Source: Ettlia oleoabundans
Taxonomy: Eukaryota > Chlorophyta > Chlorophyceae > Chlamydomonadales
Reading direction: 5' to 3'
Length of the DNA: 20,799 nt
NCBI GenBank assembly: GCA_019693395.1
Contig: JAAMXP010000060.1
Span: 1-20,799 of the forward strand
Below the pieces are notes generated by a model, which worked only from the letters and a program-made list of their open reading frames with translations, ran no database searches and was not told the origin of the DNA. The translations under genes and the position numbers were made by a program. Below are positions 1 to 9,306 of this stretch, one piece after another (position 1 is the stretch's first letter; each line of letters opens with the position of its first letter).

Positions 1-33
1 ACCCCACCCCACCCCAACCACACACACACACCA
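1..33. repeat. CA-rich low-complexity tract
   Basis: The window opens with an ACCCC-type repeat that runs into a short (CA)n stretch. It is simple-sequence DNA with no coding signal. Confidence 0.7.
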
Positions 34-63
34 GCCCCGAGCGTGTCGAGTAATATTGATCAA

Positions 64-68
64 TTACA
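64..68 (-). terminator. Possible TGTAA poly(A) signal for the Cys-rich secreted protein gene
   Basis: The plus strand reads TTACA, which is TGTAA on the minus strand, the usual green-algal polyadenylation signal. It lies about 620 nt past the stop of the minus-strand gene ending at 685. That gives a long but not unusual algal 3' UTR. The assignment is by position only. Confidence 0.3.
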
Positions 69-684
69 TCCAAGCTTCTCTGGAATAGCACAGCAAGCGT
101 TTTGCATGACGTATGGCATAAAATTGTGCGTAGGCACAATAGGCAAAAGTTCAGGAACGTGTACTCTGTTCATTTTTGCTGGTTCTCACTGGCGCAGCAT
201 CTGAGGAAAGCTGGGAATTATTCGGCATGTCTACCTTCCACCATCAAACTGCCTGACCTTGCCTGAGCAACCCTCGTCCACTGCCAACACGTGCGCTTCC
301 ATGAGCCAGCTGCAAGTGAAGGCAAGGCAGTTTCCAGGTCACTTAAACACAGGGCAGTAGCAGCAGCTATCTCAGGCAGCAAGCTGACGGCCAAATTGGA
401 GTTGAGAATATCAGGAGAAACTGCAAATGGGTTCCTTCACAACATCAACAGATGTCATGATCTGACATTCAACGCAAGGGTGTTGAGGCTAGTATTCGGG
501 CAATCAAGCCAAAGAAAGCCAAGCAAAGTCCATTACCGCACGTTGCCGCTGCCGTGGCATTCATGCATGTTTTGATATGCACGCTTTGCTGCCAGACCCC
601 ATCCGGTTGTTGATGAATTGAGTTTCAAACATCAAGTGGACCCAAAACTACTTGTGCTCTTTAAAAGTGGCATCCTCACTGGAC
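69..684. other. Probable 3' UTR and flank of the Cys-rich secreted protein gene
   Basis: I see no convincing coding exon on either strand here. The short open frames lack splice-supported partners and residue patterns of real proteins. The stretch lies directly 3' of the minus-strand stop at 685-687 and is most simply its 3' UTR. Confidence 0.4.
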
Positions 685-1589
685 TTAGCCGCGCGTGCAC
701 TTGGAAACTGCGTCGGCCTCGGCCTTGGCCTCACAGTAAGGGTCAGGCTTGGCCTTGCACATCGCCTTGGCCATGGCCTGCACCGGCACTTAGGAGGCAA
801 CGTGTTTGGCTTGCATCAGCAACAACAATTATTCACCAGCAAGCTGAAAACCTGGTGCTCTGTTCCCCACTCCATACCTTGGCCTTGGCAATGCAAACAC
901 CACCGTCTTCTTTCTCTGCACAGGCGCGCATGGGTGCATGGGTGCATGGGTGTGTATGCAAGTACATGCATGCGTGCTCGGCTGGAGTGCCGGTGACCAG
1001 CCACGGGCGGGCAGCGAGTTGGCACACCAGAAGTGCACAAAAAAACTGTCCCCTGGTCCCTGGTCAAAAGTGAAGACAACACAGGGCAGGTGCTGTTGCG
1101 CCATTGGGCTTACTGCACTTGTCCATCGCCCTGTCCTTGGCCATGTCCTTGCAGACGTTGCTGTAATCGGAGAGGCTGCACCCAGCCGCGGCCTCTGCAT
1201 ACGCCGCAACATAGCAGTCGAGCAGGTGGCGGCCTGCGGGGGGTGTGGGCGGACAGGTGTAGCTGGGCCCAAGGCGGGACAGCGGCTGGAGTTGTTGGCC
1301 AACTCATCATTGTAATAGTCAGCCAGTCAAGCATGCGGCGGCCATTGATTGGTGGGTGGGTCAGGCCATGTCTTTTGTATACGGGCGGGCGGCGAGGGGC
1401 AACTGACTTTGCCAGCAACCGGATAAGAAGAGAATGGCACTACGTCGTCATTGGGCTGTACCGCATGTCTGCGCCCCTTGCACCAGCCTCACTCGGCTCA
1501 CCTGTGGAGCTGTGCAGCTCGTCAGCCCTCGCAGTGCTGCCAGCCAGCAGCAGAGCGGACAGCAGAGCCAGTGCAACCAGGGCCCTCAT
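685..1589 (-). CDS. Small secreted cysteine-repeat protein (112 aa, 4 exons)
   Basis: Exons on the minus strand are 1589-1502, 1233-1114, 915-878 and 777-685. All introns are GT/AG, and the joined length is 339 nt (112 codons plus TAA). The start begins a classic signal peptide (MRALVALALLSALLLAGSTARA), so the mature protein of about 90 residues should enter the secretory pathway. The mature part is rich in Ala, Lys, Asp and Met and has eight cysteines spaced C-x11-C-x8-C-x11-C-x7-C-x11-C-x7-C-x11-C, four units of about 20 residues. Each C-x11-C segment looks helical (for example KAKAMAKAM), so a disulphide-pinned array of short helices is likely. I recognise no family. The function is unknown; a cell-wall, extracellular-matrix or defence-type role is only inference. 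A run of codons in one frame across three introns, ending in a Cys-rich tail, makes chance unlikely. Confidence 0.82.
925..951. repeat. Short tandem repeat GGGTGCAT-type
   Basis: About three copies of an 8-nt unit (GCATGGGT) lie inside the 198-nt intron (916-1113) of the minus-strand Cys-rich gene. This is ordinary intron simple sequence. Confidence 0.6.
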
Positions 1590-1597
1590 ATGGTTTT

Positions 1598-1643
1598 GGG
1601 TGGAGGCGGTGGGGTGGGTGGAGGATGGGGGGAGGGGTGGGTG
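1598..1643 (+). promoter_or_regulatory. G-run tract in the 5' region of the Cys-rich gene
   Basis: The plus strand carries many closely spaced GGG/GGGG runs with short loops, fitting a G-quadruplex-forming pattern. It begins 9 nt upstream of the ATG of the minus-strand Cys-rich gene, so it lies in its 5' UTR or core promoter, on the template strand. A regulatory effect is inference. Confidence 0.3.
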
Positions 1644-1706
1644 GACGATCAGTTGGGACGTTCAACCGCGCCGTGGTTGACGCCTTAGGGGATCAAACAG
1701 CAAACA

Positions 1707-1712
1707 ATTATA
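1707..1712 (-). promoter_or_regulatory. TATA-like element upstream of the Cys-rich gene
   Basis: TATAAT on the minus strand, about 118 bp upstream of the ATG at 1589, is at a plausible distance for a TATA box with a short 5' UTR. A second AT-rich CTATATAG lies at about 1737-1744. This is only a sequence match. Confidence 0.25.
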
Positions 1713-2405
1713 CAATGGGGCTTCGAGGAAGGCCAGCTATATAGAGGAGAGTCTTGCAGCGCAGGACATGCAGCTTCCCTTCCTGGGACATTGACCCGAC
1801 AGCAATGGATGATCCTTGGCACCTCCACTGACCAGGTGGTGAACCGGTTGGAGCTGTGCGGACCCTCATGCAGTGGATCAGGAGTTGATATATGCAAACA
1901 GGAACTCCTGCGTCCACAACTGTGGTATTCGTGCCGTCCAATGATGGTCAATCGTGAAATCCCAGAGTTCAGGCCACCACCATGCATGGCGTGGCACTCA
2001 GAACAGGGAACTGGATGTGTATTATAGAACAGTGAAACAGCATCATCTGGAATCAGCTGGCAGAGATCTGGCATGGGCACAAAGGATCGCTTTGGCAGCC
2101 GGGTGGCGCAGTGGCAGGATGGCCAGCTCCAGCTATCCAGTCCTGCCAGCCGGCTTGGTTTCAAACAACCACCTTGCGTGCGCCAAGAGACAGCACGGTG
2201 CATCCAAGGGAACTACAGCACACGTATAGTTGCCTTCTAAGGCTATGTACAGCAGGATCTGTGCACCGAGGCAGGACAGCCAACCTTGCTGGGCAATGCC
2301 CGCTGCACTTCCCAACCTACGCAGTCCGCGGGCAGCCAGATATACCCGCGCCACCTGCATTTTGACAGCATAATCGGCTTAGCAGGTCGCCTCCCGGCCC
2401 TCAAC
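1713..2405. other. Intergenic stretch without a supported gene
   Basis: Several open frames occur on both strands, the longest on the minus strand at 2203-1685. None shows splice-linked continuity, a recognisable motif or plausible composition. It probably holds the promoter of the Cys-rich gene and spacer DNA. Confidence 0.4.
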
Positions 2406-3040
2406 ATGGCCACAGAGGATTGGGACATGGTGGCAGCTGAAGGGCCGGCCCTGGGCTAGGGCCATGGGCGCCTGCCATGCACTGTGCTTGTCCCTTTCGA
2501 TACTTGCTCAGGATTGTTGCATACCTGCATGCCCTCGTTCTCGCTGGTCTACCTCAACTGACAACCTTACATTATACTTCGGTTTCTTTGAATCCCTTGA
2601 TGCAGACACAGCAGACAAAACGCCGCAGCACTGGGGCCCAGGGTTGATAACGGCCAGCCCCAGCATGGCAGGGAATGACTATTGGTAGGGCTGTCAATGG
2701 CAAACTCCATAAGCTGCTGATTATGGCCTGCTCTGACAGCAAACTGCCAGAGATGCGGCACCCCAATCAAGCAAGCTGGCATCCAACAGGCACCTCAGCT
2801 TGCTTGCTTGGCTGATTGTGCGCCCTCTCCTGGAGACTTGATGTGGACCAACACTGACAGGCGACAGTTAGTACTGACAATGGGCTTCTTGCCTTGCATT
2901 CTCATTCCCACGTTGCCTGCCTGCAGAGATCATGCGCCAGGAGGGGGGCAGTGCTGACCTAGTGCTGCAGCAACCCAACATATCACATTCACTGAAGAGT
3001 ACCTCCACTTGCTGGTGGCCAGCATGGCTGTCGCTGGCTT
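2406..3040 (+). pseudogene. Decayed partial copy of the septin gene 5' exons
   Basis: Three blocks match the downstream septin gene in the same order. Block 1 (2406-2440) encodes MATEDWDMVAA, like septin exon 1 (MDTEDWDIVAA). Block 2 (about 2603-2760) matches exon 2, including a shared TATGGCCTGCT-TGACA stretch. Block 3 (2921-3035) matches the exon 4 acceptor and exon: both have TGCCTGC-CGCAG/CTGCAG, then codons for EIMRQ-GG-ADLV, then CTTGCTGGTG / CCTGCTGGTG. The copy is broken. A TAG follows block 1 after a few codons, block 3 has a net +2 shift relative to the intact exon before the LLV end, and no P-loop exon follows. The span is about 0.6 kb, against 1.2 kb in the intact gene. I read it as a tandem partial duplication now degenerate; use as an alternative first exon is a weaker possibility. 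Confidence 0.65.
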
Positions 3041-3059
3041 AGCGTGACTCTTAGGCCAT

Positions 3060-3935
3060 GCATGGTTTGGCTGCAAGCGTGCGCTGACACAGCTGCACAG
3101 ATGTGAGAGCCCCAATGTGTGACTGTCTAGTTACTCCTGCTCCATTATAGCACGGAATGAAAGCAGTGCTACCAATGTCTCCTGGGTTGAATGGCTATTG
3201 AATGGCAGCCCTCAGTCCCTGGTTGTGAGGCTTGCGCTCCGAGTCCTGCCCGCCACTGCGGATCAGACACTTGTCCCGCCTGCCTGCAGGCCAGCATTGG
3301 ATACTATGCTTGCAGGCGGGACACCAGCTGCAACACATTTGCTGAAATGCACTGCCACAACACCATGTGGTGTTTCAACAACACAATTCGGTGCAGGATC
3401 TTGCAGCCTGCATGGAGTGCGCTTTATGGTTACAGGACCAGCACCTGATACGGCATGCAATCCAGACGTCATGCCTTTGCTGCAATTGAAAATTTTATCT
3501 GTAATTTTATCAGTAATCTGTTGAAGGAACGATTGTAATTGCAACGTAGCAGAGGAGGCTGCAGCTTGCAGCGTGCACCAGCTCATGAGCTTGATCAAGC
3601 GGCAATGGGTGCCGTTGCTTATGAGCCCGCCGGCAGATGTTTGAATCTCGCTGCAATCCACCGCTAAGAACTTCAAGTTTACTGGTGAATGCAGTGAATA
3701 CCTGACGTGCTGAGAAAGGGCAGCCAAGTGCCGCATGAAGCACTGTTGGGAGGTACAGAGAAGTACACGCGGGGGTCAGGAGGGGCAGAAGCTCCGATGA
3801 TTTGCGCCCCGGTTATGGCACCCGTACAAAGCGTGTGTCCTGTTGTTAACCTGGGCGATCTGCACGGCCGCTTACCTCACCCACGCGCTAGGGTTCACAG
3901 CGTGTTGCGCCGCGGTGCCCTGTTTGGCTCTTGGC
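3060..3935. other. Septin upstream region, no supported gene
   Basis: This stretch separates the decayed copy from the intact septin. A 327-nt open frame at 3198-3524 and a minus-strand frame at 3736-3263 overlap each other, and neither has splice support or a motif I recognise. The septin promoter and 5' UTR are expected toward 3935. The frame of the septin ATG stays open upstream to about 3843, so a longer N-terminus cannot be fully excluded. Confidence 0.35.
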
Positions 3936-6900
3936 ATGGACACCGAGGACTGGGACATTGTGGCAGGTAGGTGCAGGTCTGACGGCTGCATTGCCGCCCC
4001 TTCCCGAGTCCTCCGTGCTCACCTCTCTCGCTGCCTCCAACCCTTCCCTCCTCCTAGCTGGTCTGCCTCAGAAGAGTACCCATTACCACCGCGTCCATGT
4101 TAGCCCCTGCCATGCAGCGGACAACACACCGCGCCACTCACCTGAGTCACCGCCATCCAGCCCCGGCGCCGCCAGCGAATGCTTGATGGCGGCGGCCGAC
4201 GTTGGTGGCAGCCTTGTGCTGCCCTCTATGGCCTGCTGTGACAACACCGTGCCAATACAGATGCTGGATGAGTGCAAACGTACCGGGGCGTTACCTGCTG
4301 GCTCTGCCGACCCTGATCAGCCTGTGGAGCCCGCTGGTGCCGGTGCCCCTTATAGCGCCGAGTTGGGTAAGAAAATCAACGACCCCACAATCAGGGAAAA
4401 AGTATTGGCTTTTACATCATCTCGCGTCAATACATTCTGGCAATGAACGGCAGCAAACCCAGGGACACTGGCGGTGGCAGGCAGGGTTGGACCATGCCAC
4501 TGCAACCTTCCTGCCGCAGGTAGGCTTCAGGTCTACCTTTCAACAGTTTCTCTGTTACAACCTTCCGCCGCAGTCCGTGAATGTGCCAGCGATTCCAACA
4601 GTGGATCTGACTGGAGTCAACCCCCCAGCCTCCATGACGCCACCTCCTACGGAAGCACTGCCTGCGACGAAGAAGGCGGGGGTGCTGCCTCCCCCGCCTC
4701 ACCCCAGCACCCCACCTCTTCTGAGCGCTGGGCCCGTGTTGCTGAGGAAGCTGGTGTCAGCGAGGGTGCCAGTCCCGCCAGCAGCTCACACGCATTTGAA
4801 TTGGCTGCTCACAAAGCAGGTTGGTGAGGCTCTACTTCTGTTGGTGGCTCGGCACGCCAGCTACCGGACATGATCGCTGCTCTGTCCAAGCAGCTCAGCA
4901 TCGTACATTGGGTATGGGTGTGGCCCGGATGAATAGGCAGAATGCCAGCCAGCCCGTCACCCCTGCATGCACCAGCTTCTCGCCTTGGCTGGATGTCGAT
5001 CGCTGTGTAAGCTTTGCCTTTCCCGTCCCTCCCATGTGCGCTCAGGCCCTGCTTCACCCTCCACCTGTGCCTGCCCGCAGAGATCATGCGCCAGGTGGGG
5101 GGCGGTGCTGACCTGGTGCCACCGCCATTCCCTGCACCCGTGCCTCATCAGTATTACAACCTGCTGGTGGTGAGCTGGGCTGCCCTATCTTTGATAAATA
5201 TGGTCGTGGTGCACTCGTGTGGCTGCACTTGTAGCGTAGACGTGATTGGAGAGGACCAGCTTAAAATTGCTGGTCAGCCGCCGTTGTCCATGCGGCGTGC
5301 TCTGGGCGCCAGCTGTTGGGGCAGTTTATTTTTGCTTTTCAACCCTGCAAATCCAGCCTCTGAATTACGTACTTGAGGCTGTATGCATTGCTGTACTGCA
5401 GGTGGGTGACCCGGGGGCAGGCAAGTCGCTCCTCATCTCCAACCTTCTGGGCCCACTGCCCACCAGCATGTGCATCGCCCAGCAGCCCACTTTTGCCGGC
5501 AAGGTCAAGATGGCCGTGCACAGAGCGACTGTTGCCTGGTAAAATTTGGCTGCAAGCAAGCTTACAAGTATGTTTACTACGGCTGTGGTTGCGCTGCAAT
5601 GGCTGTCCAATGTGTGGTTCACATCGTGGCAGATTATGTGATCCTGTTTTAACCAGCTGCTGCTAGTAGTTGCCAAGTTGCTGCACAATTTGCAAGCCCC
5701 CCCCTTAGCGCTTCCTTTGCATGCCCTCCTGCTGCCACCCCGCAGCCCCGGGGGCAGGGCACCCCCGCTGATATACGCTGTGCACGAGGTGGAGGGAGGG
5801 CTAATGTTTCCACAGCTTCGCCGCCTGGAGGCCCTGCTGATAGGAACCTGCGAGCGCTACTTTGAGATGGAGCAAGGTGAGGGGTGATGCTGGGGCTGAA
5901 CCTGTGTAAGGTTACACGCTGCTGCATGTGATGGCAAGTTGTGACCTGGCAAGTGAACATCGGGGCGTGTCCCAGATAGATGCAATTCTGCCGGTACCGC
6001 TCTGTACTGCATCATGCATTTCACTCGCATGCCAGCATACGCTGACACTTCACTGCTGCAGACCCCAACCGGCCTTACCCGTTTAGTGTTTACAGCCAGG
6101 CTCTTGACAACCGCTTTGATGCCTGCCTGCTGCTCCTGCCGCCACACGGGTGAGCCCCGCACAAACGCCATGCAGCGGTTCGTTGTTTGCCAAGCTGAGG
6201 AGTCGTTGTAGCAGCTACTGACAACAGACGTGGGGACTATGGCCATGCTGCGTGCTGTGTTTCCACAGCAGGAAGCTGCAATTCTGCGGCAGGGCCAAAT
6301 TAGCAGCAGTTGATTGTGGCTGGCCATGCAGGTTGCGCCCCAGGCACATCAAGGCAGCCAAGGTGTTGTCCAAGTTGGTCCCCGTCATACCCAGTAAGCA
6401 ACTTGCCGGCATGTATCTCAAGAAGTTGAAGCAAGTACTTGCGATTGCTGCAAAAAGGTCATCAATGTTGGTGTTCATGTCCATTCTTCCATGCCGCAGT
6501 TATCGGCAAGGCCGACAGCTGCACCCCCGCTGAACTTGAGGGACAGCGTGCTACTGTGCGTGATGCTCTTGGCTTGAGGACTCCCGCGCTGTACTGCCCT
6601 CTCGCGGCTGGCTGTGACCCGGAGCTGCTGAGCGGTAAGCAAACTGCTCGCAAGGCAAGCTGCTTGGAACCATCCTGATGCCAGGCATGTCCCCTGCTTG
6701 TTGGCAAGTGCTGTTTGCAAGGCACACTGCTTGTTTGACACATTGTTTTTCCACAAATGGTTGTCAAGGCTCCTGCCAACACACAGCTTGTTTCTTGGGC
6801 AAGCATGCATCCTGCAGTGGAGGCCCATGCGGCAGGGCTGCCCCCCGGCCACCTGCCCCTGGCTGCCATTGTGAGCGAGGAAGTGGACGAAAGCATGGGC

Positions 6901-9306
6901 AGGTGAGATGACTGCTAGCCGCTTGCATTTGCCAGGGGTAGCGCTAGAGGGTACTGCCAGTAAAACTAGTCAGAACCCCTAGTAGTACATAGGGTTCAGA
7001 ACTGTGCGCCTTCATCACCACAGCCGCGCTGTCAGGAATCGAGCCAGGCAATAGGCGGCAGCTCCGTTTTCCTGAGTGGCTTTGCCTGCTGCCGCCCTGC
7101 TGCCGCAGCTTCTGGCCCGTGCGCCGCTACCAGTGGGGCATCTGTGAGACATTTTCCTCGGAGCAGTCGGGTGAGGGATGCGTTCCAGCATGCTGGCATG
7201 CCTGTTTTGCAAACATTGGCACTGCGACAAAGCACCACTCTCAAGGCTGTTTATACATGTCGGCACATGTCCCCACCATAGCGGAGCCATGAAATACTTA
7301 TGGTTTACGAGTTGCACACGTGTTAGCGACTCTTCCCATGCAGACATGCGCTTCCTGCGACAAACCCTGGCCACGGGCGCCGCTTCCTTGAGGGCAGCTT
7401 CAGAGCTGCGCTACCTGTCGTACCGCACCCAGCGCCTGGCACAGCAGCCGCCTGCAACTGCAACTGCCCATTGCACTGTGGGCCCAGCGGCAGAAACCAT
7501 GCCCACTCCTCCCAGCGACACAACTGACAGCCACGTGCCCGCAAGCACATATGCTCCCACGGGGGATTGCACTGACAGCCATGTACCCGCCAGCACAGCC
7601 GCTCCTCATGCCACTGGCGCAGATGGTGTCGCTGGGAGCTCTCGAAAAACGGCAGCTGGTGAGGGCAGTCGCACAAGCGGTGCTGGAGCAACCACGGCAA
7701 CCAAGCCCTCCCCAACCATACCTCGGCAGCAACAAGATAATTGCGGCAAGCAACAAGAGAATGGCAGCAAGGAAGTCGTGCTTCTCGTTTTTCTTTTTCT
7801 TGGGCTCTTGTTGGGGTACATGTTGGGGGTTACTGTGGCCTCCCCCTATACGACCCAAGGCCACCAGACTGCTGGTGCCAGGTCGGCAAACCAGCAGGCG
7901 TCAGTCAGCCCGCAGCCTTCACAATCATCTGTCAGTAGCGCCGCAGAGCTGCTGGCATTGCACTCCCGCATAACGGCAGATTTGGGGGGGCAGGTACGGC
8001 AGGCGCACGACCGGCTAACAGGCTGGAAGGAGCTGGCAACAGAGGGACAGCTGAAAGCGACAGAGGCAGCTGCAGGGTCAAGCGTGGAGGCAGGCGCAAC
8101 CCAGCAGCTTCAGGGGCAGAAGAATGGCGAGGCAGACGTGTGGGCAGCACAGACCGATTCTGTGGAGGAAGTTGGGGCCCGCCAGCAGGAAGCTATTGAA
8201 CAGGTGGCGCAGGCAGCTGATGTGATCAGGCGCCAACTGGCTGCTGCGGTGGATGAACTGGTAGCAGTAAAGGAGGCGAGCGTGGCGGAGATTTTGAAAT
8301 TGCTGGGGGGGGGGATGGACCAGCTGACCGCCGCGCAGGCAGCAGCAGCAGACAGGCTTTGGGCGGAACGGGAGGAGGCCACCAAAATAATCGCAGCGGA
8401 ACGGGAGGAGGCCACCAAACTAATCGCAGCGGAGGGTGCTGTGGCTGTATTTGAGGTGACAGCTGTAAAGGAGGCAGCGGCTGCTGAGGTGCTGGCTGCC
8501 AAGGGGAGTGTTCAGGCAGCCGTCAATGATGTGGCGGCAGCCAGGCAGAAGGCTGGGGCCCTGTTGGCGGCCGCACAGCAGGAGGTGGAAGCTTTGGAAA
8601 GAAAGACTAAGAAGAAGAAGAAGAAGCAGAAGACAACAGGGCAGTTTGCTAGATTTGAACAGGCCGTTGCTGCAGCTGAGCTGACAAGTGCTGCTCTGAA
8701 GAACCAGCTGCATGCTGGCCTGGAACAAGCAAACATCAGGCTGGAAAGCATGCTACAGGTGATAGCTGGACTTCTTTTACGAGACTTGTTTCCTCAACTG
8801 GCCCCAGGCTGCTTCAAAACTATTCTGCTGGCCGCGGCTTGAGGGCTCGATGCATATGGAGGCCAACTATTGGTATCCTTCAGTCAGAGCATCCATATAG
8901 GGGAGCTAGTGCTCTGACTGCCATGTTTGCCGCTGTCATTTGCTGCAGGCGCGCTTGGAGGCAGTTGCCTCTGAGCTGGATGGGGTGCTGGACGGGGTGG
9001 ACTCCTCCCTGGCTGTGCTGGAGCAGCGCGTTCTGGGTGTGTGCCAGCCAGTCAGCGGTGGTTTATGCAGGGCTGCGAGAGTTGGGGGGTTATGCAGCAC
9101 CACCTCGTGAGCTGAGCGGTGATCTGCGGCTCATGTCCGGTGTGTGTCCCTTACAGACAGCTGGCACTAATCGTAACCTATTCATGATTGTGCAACACCT
9201 GCATGTGCACATGTCTGCAGGACTAGAGGCAGGCGTTAGCGACATAAAGCAGGAGCTCCAGTCGCTGCTGGGTACCGCCGCGTGTGTGCAGCCCATCCTC
9301 AAGTGA
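3936..9306 (+). CDS. Septin with long N-terminal extension, transmembrane segment and C-terminal coiled coil (14 exons, ~1009 aa)
   Basis: Predicted exons: 3936-3966, 4058-4366, 4574-4819, 5081-5169, 5402-5538, 5746-5876, 6062-6149, 6332-6393, 6500-6634, 6818-6902, 7109-7170, 7344-8758, 8949-9038 and 9157-9306. Joined, they give 3030 nt in one frame. Septins are filament-forming GTPases of the cell cortex and membranes. Residues 1-220 are a Ser/Pro/Ala-rich extension. YYNLLVVGDPGAGKS (about 220-234) is the septin beta1/P-loop, split by a phase-0 intron. ACLLLLPPHGLRPRHI, then LSKLVPVIPIIGKAD (G4 at 367-370), match septin CLYFIPPTGH-LRP...VVNIIPVIAKAD. FWPVRRYQWGICE (439-451) matches the septin GR-YPWG-VE element. 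The expected G3 DTPG reads EVEG (285-288). A membrane segment lies at 603-624, followed by a coiled coil at about 730-960 with a Lys-rich patch near 879-888. The start is supported by conservation of MxTEDWD in the upstream decayed copy. The last two exons are least certain: frames remain open for alternative 3' exons beyond 9306. Confidence 0.85.
7517..7612 (+). repeat. Two tandem 48-nt units in the septin linker
   Basis: Units 7517-7564 and 7565-7612 encode 16 residues each, both containing TDSHVPAST-AP. They lie in the flexible linker between the GTPase domain and the membrane segment (about residues 517-548). In-frame duplication has lengthened the linker. Confidence 0.75.
7659..7946 (+). 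other. Possible frame-preserving intron (exitron) covering the septin membrane segment
   Basis: A GTGAGG donor at 7659, the hexamer used at several accepted donors in this gene, pairs with a CCGCAG acceptor ending at 7946. The 288 nt between are exactly 96 codons with no stop and contain the whole hydrophobic segment (7775-7840). Splicing would join KTAA to ELLALHS in frame and give a soluble septin of about 913 aa. Retention gives the membrane form. Which occurs cannot be told from DNA alone. Confidence 0.35.
7775..7840 (+). other. Septin transmembrane-segment coding block
   Basis: This block encodes about 22 uninterrupted hydrophobic residues (VVLLVFLFLGLLLGYMLG...), flanked by Lys-Glu on the N side and a polar Ser/Thr/Gln-rich region on the C side. 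It is the only strong membrane segment in the deduced septin. Confidence 0.75.
8363..8428 (+). repeat. Two tandem 33-nt units in the septin coiled coil
   Basis: Units 8363-8395 and 8396-8428 are almost identical. They encode AEREEATKIIA and AEREEATKLIA, 11 residues each, which is a hendecad-length insertion that keeps coiled-coil phase. Confidence 0.85.

Noticed and set aside
618..1680. Plus-strand frames with Cys/Pro/Trp-rich translations (PCPWPCPC-like)
   Set aside because: These are the antisense shadow of the minus-strand Cys-rich gene, whose Lys/Ala/Cys codons give this pattern when read backwards.
1685..2203. Minus-strand open frame of 172 codons upstream of the Cys-rich gene
   Set aside because: It has no splice partners, domain or repeat. 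It overlaps several equally long frames on the other strand, so it is probably chance.
3600..3662. Possible tRNA B-box (TGTTTGAATCTC)
   Set aside because: I found no pairing acceptor stem, D-arm box or anticodon arm around it.
3198..3736. Overlapping open frames on both strands between the decayed copy and the septin
   Set aside because: Neither frame has a recognisable motif or linked exon. I could not match them to further septin exons, so they are left as intergenic.
8759..8842. Continuation of the long septin frame to a stop at 8842 with a hydrophobic tail
   Set aside because: A donor at 8759 joins LQ to ARLEAVASELDG, continuing the coiled coil. The read-through tail breaks the pattern, so it is more likely intron; an alternative 3' end remains possible.
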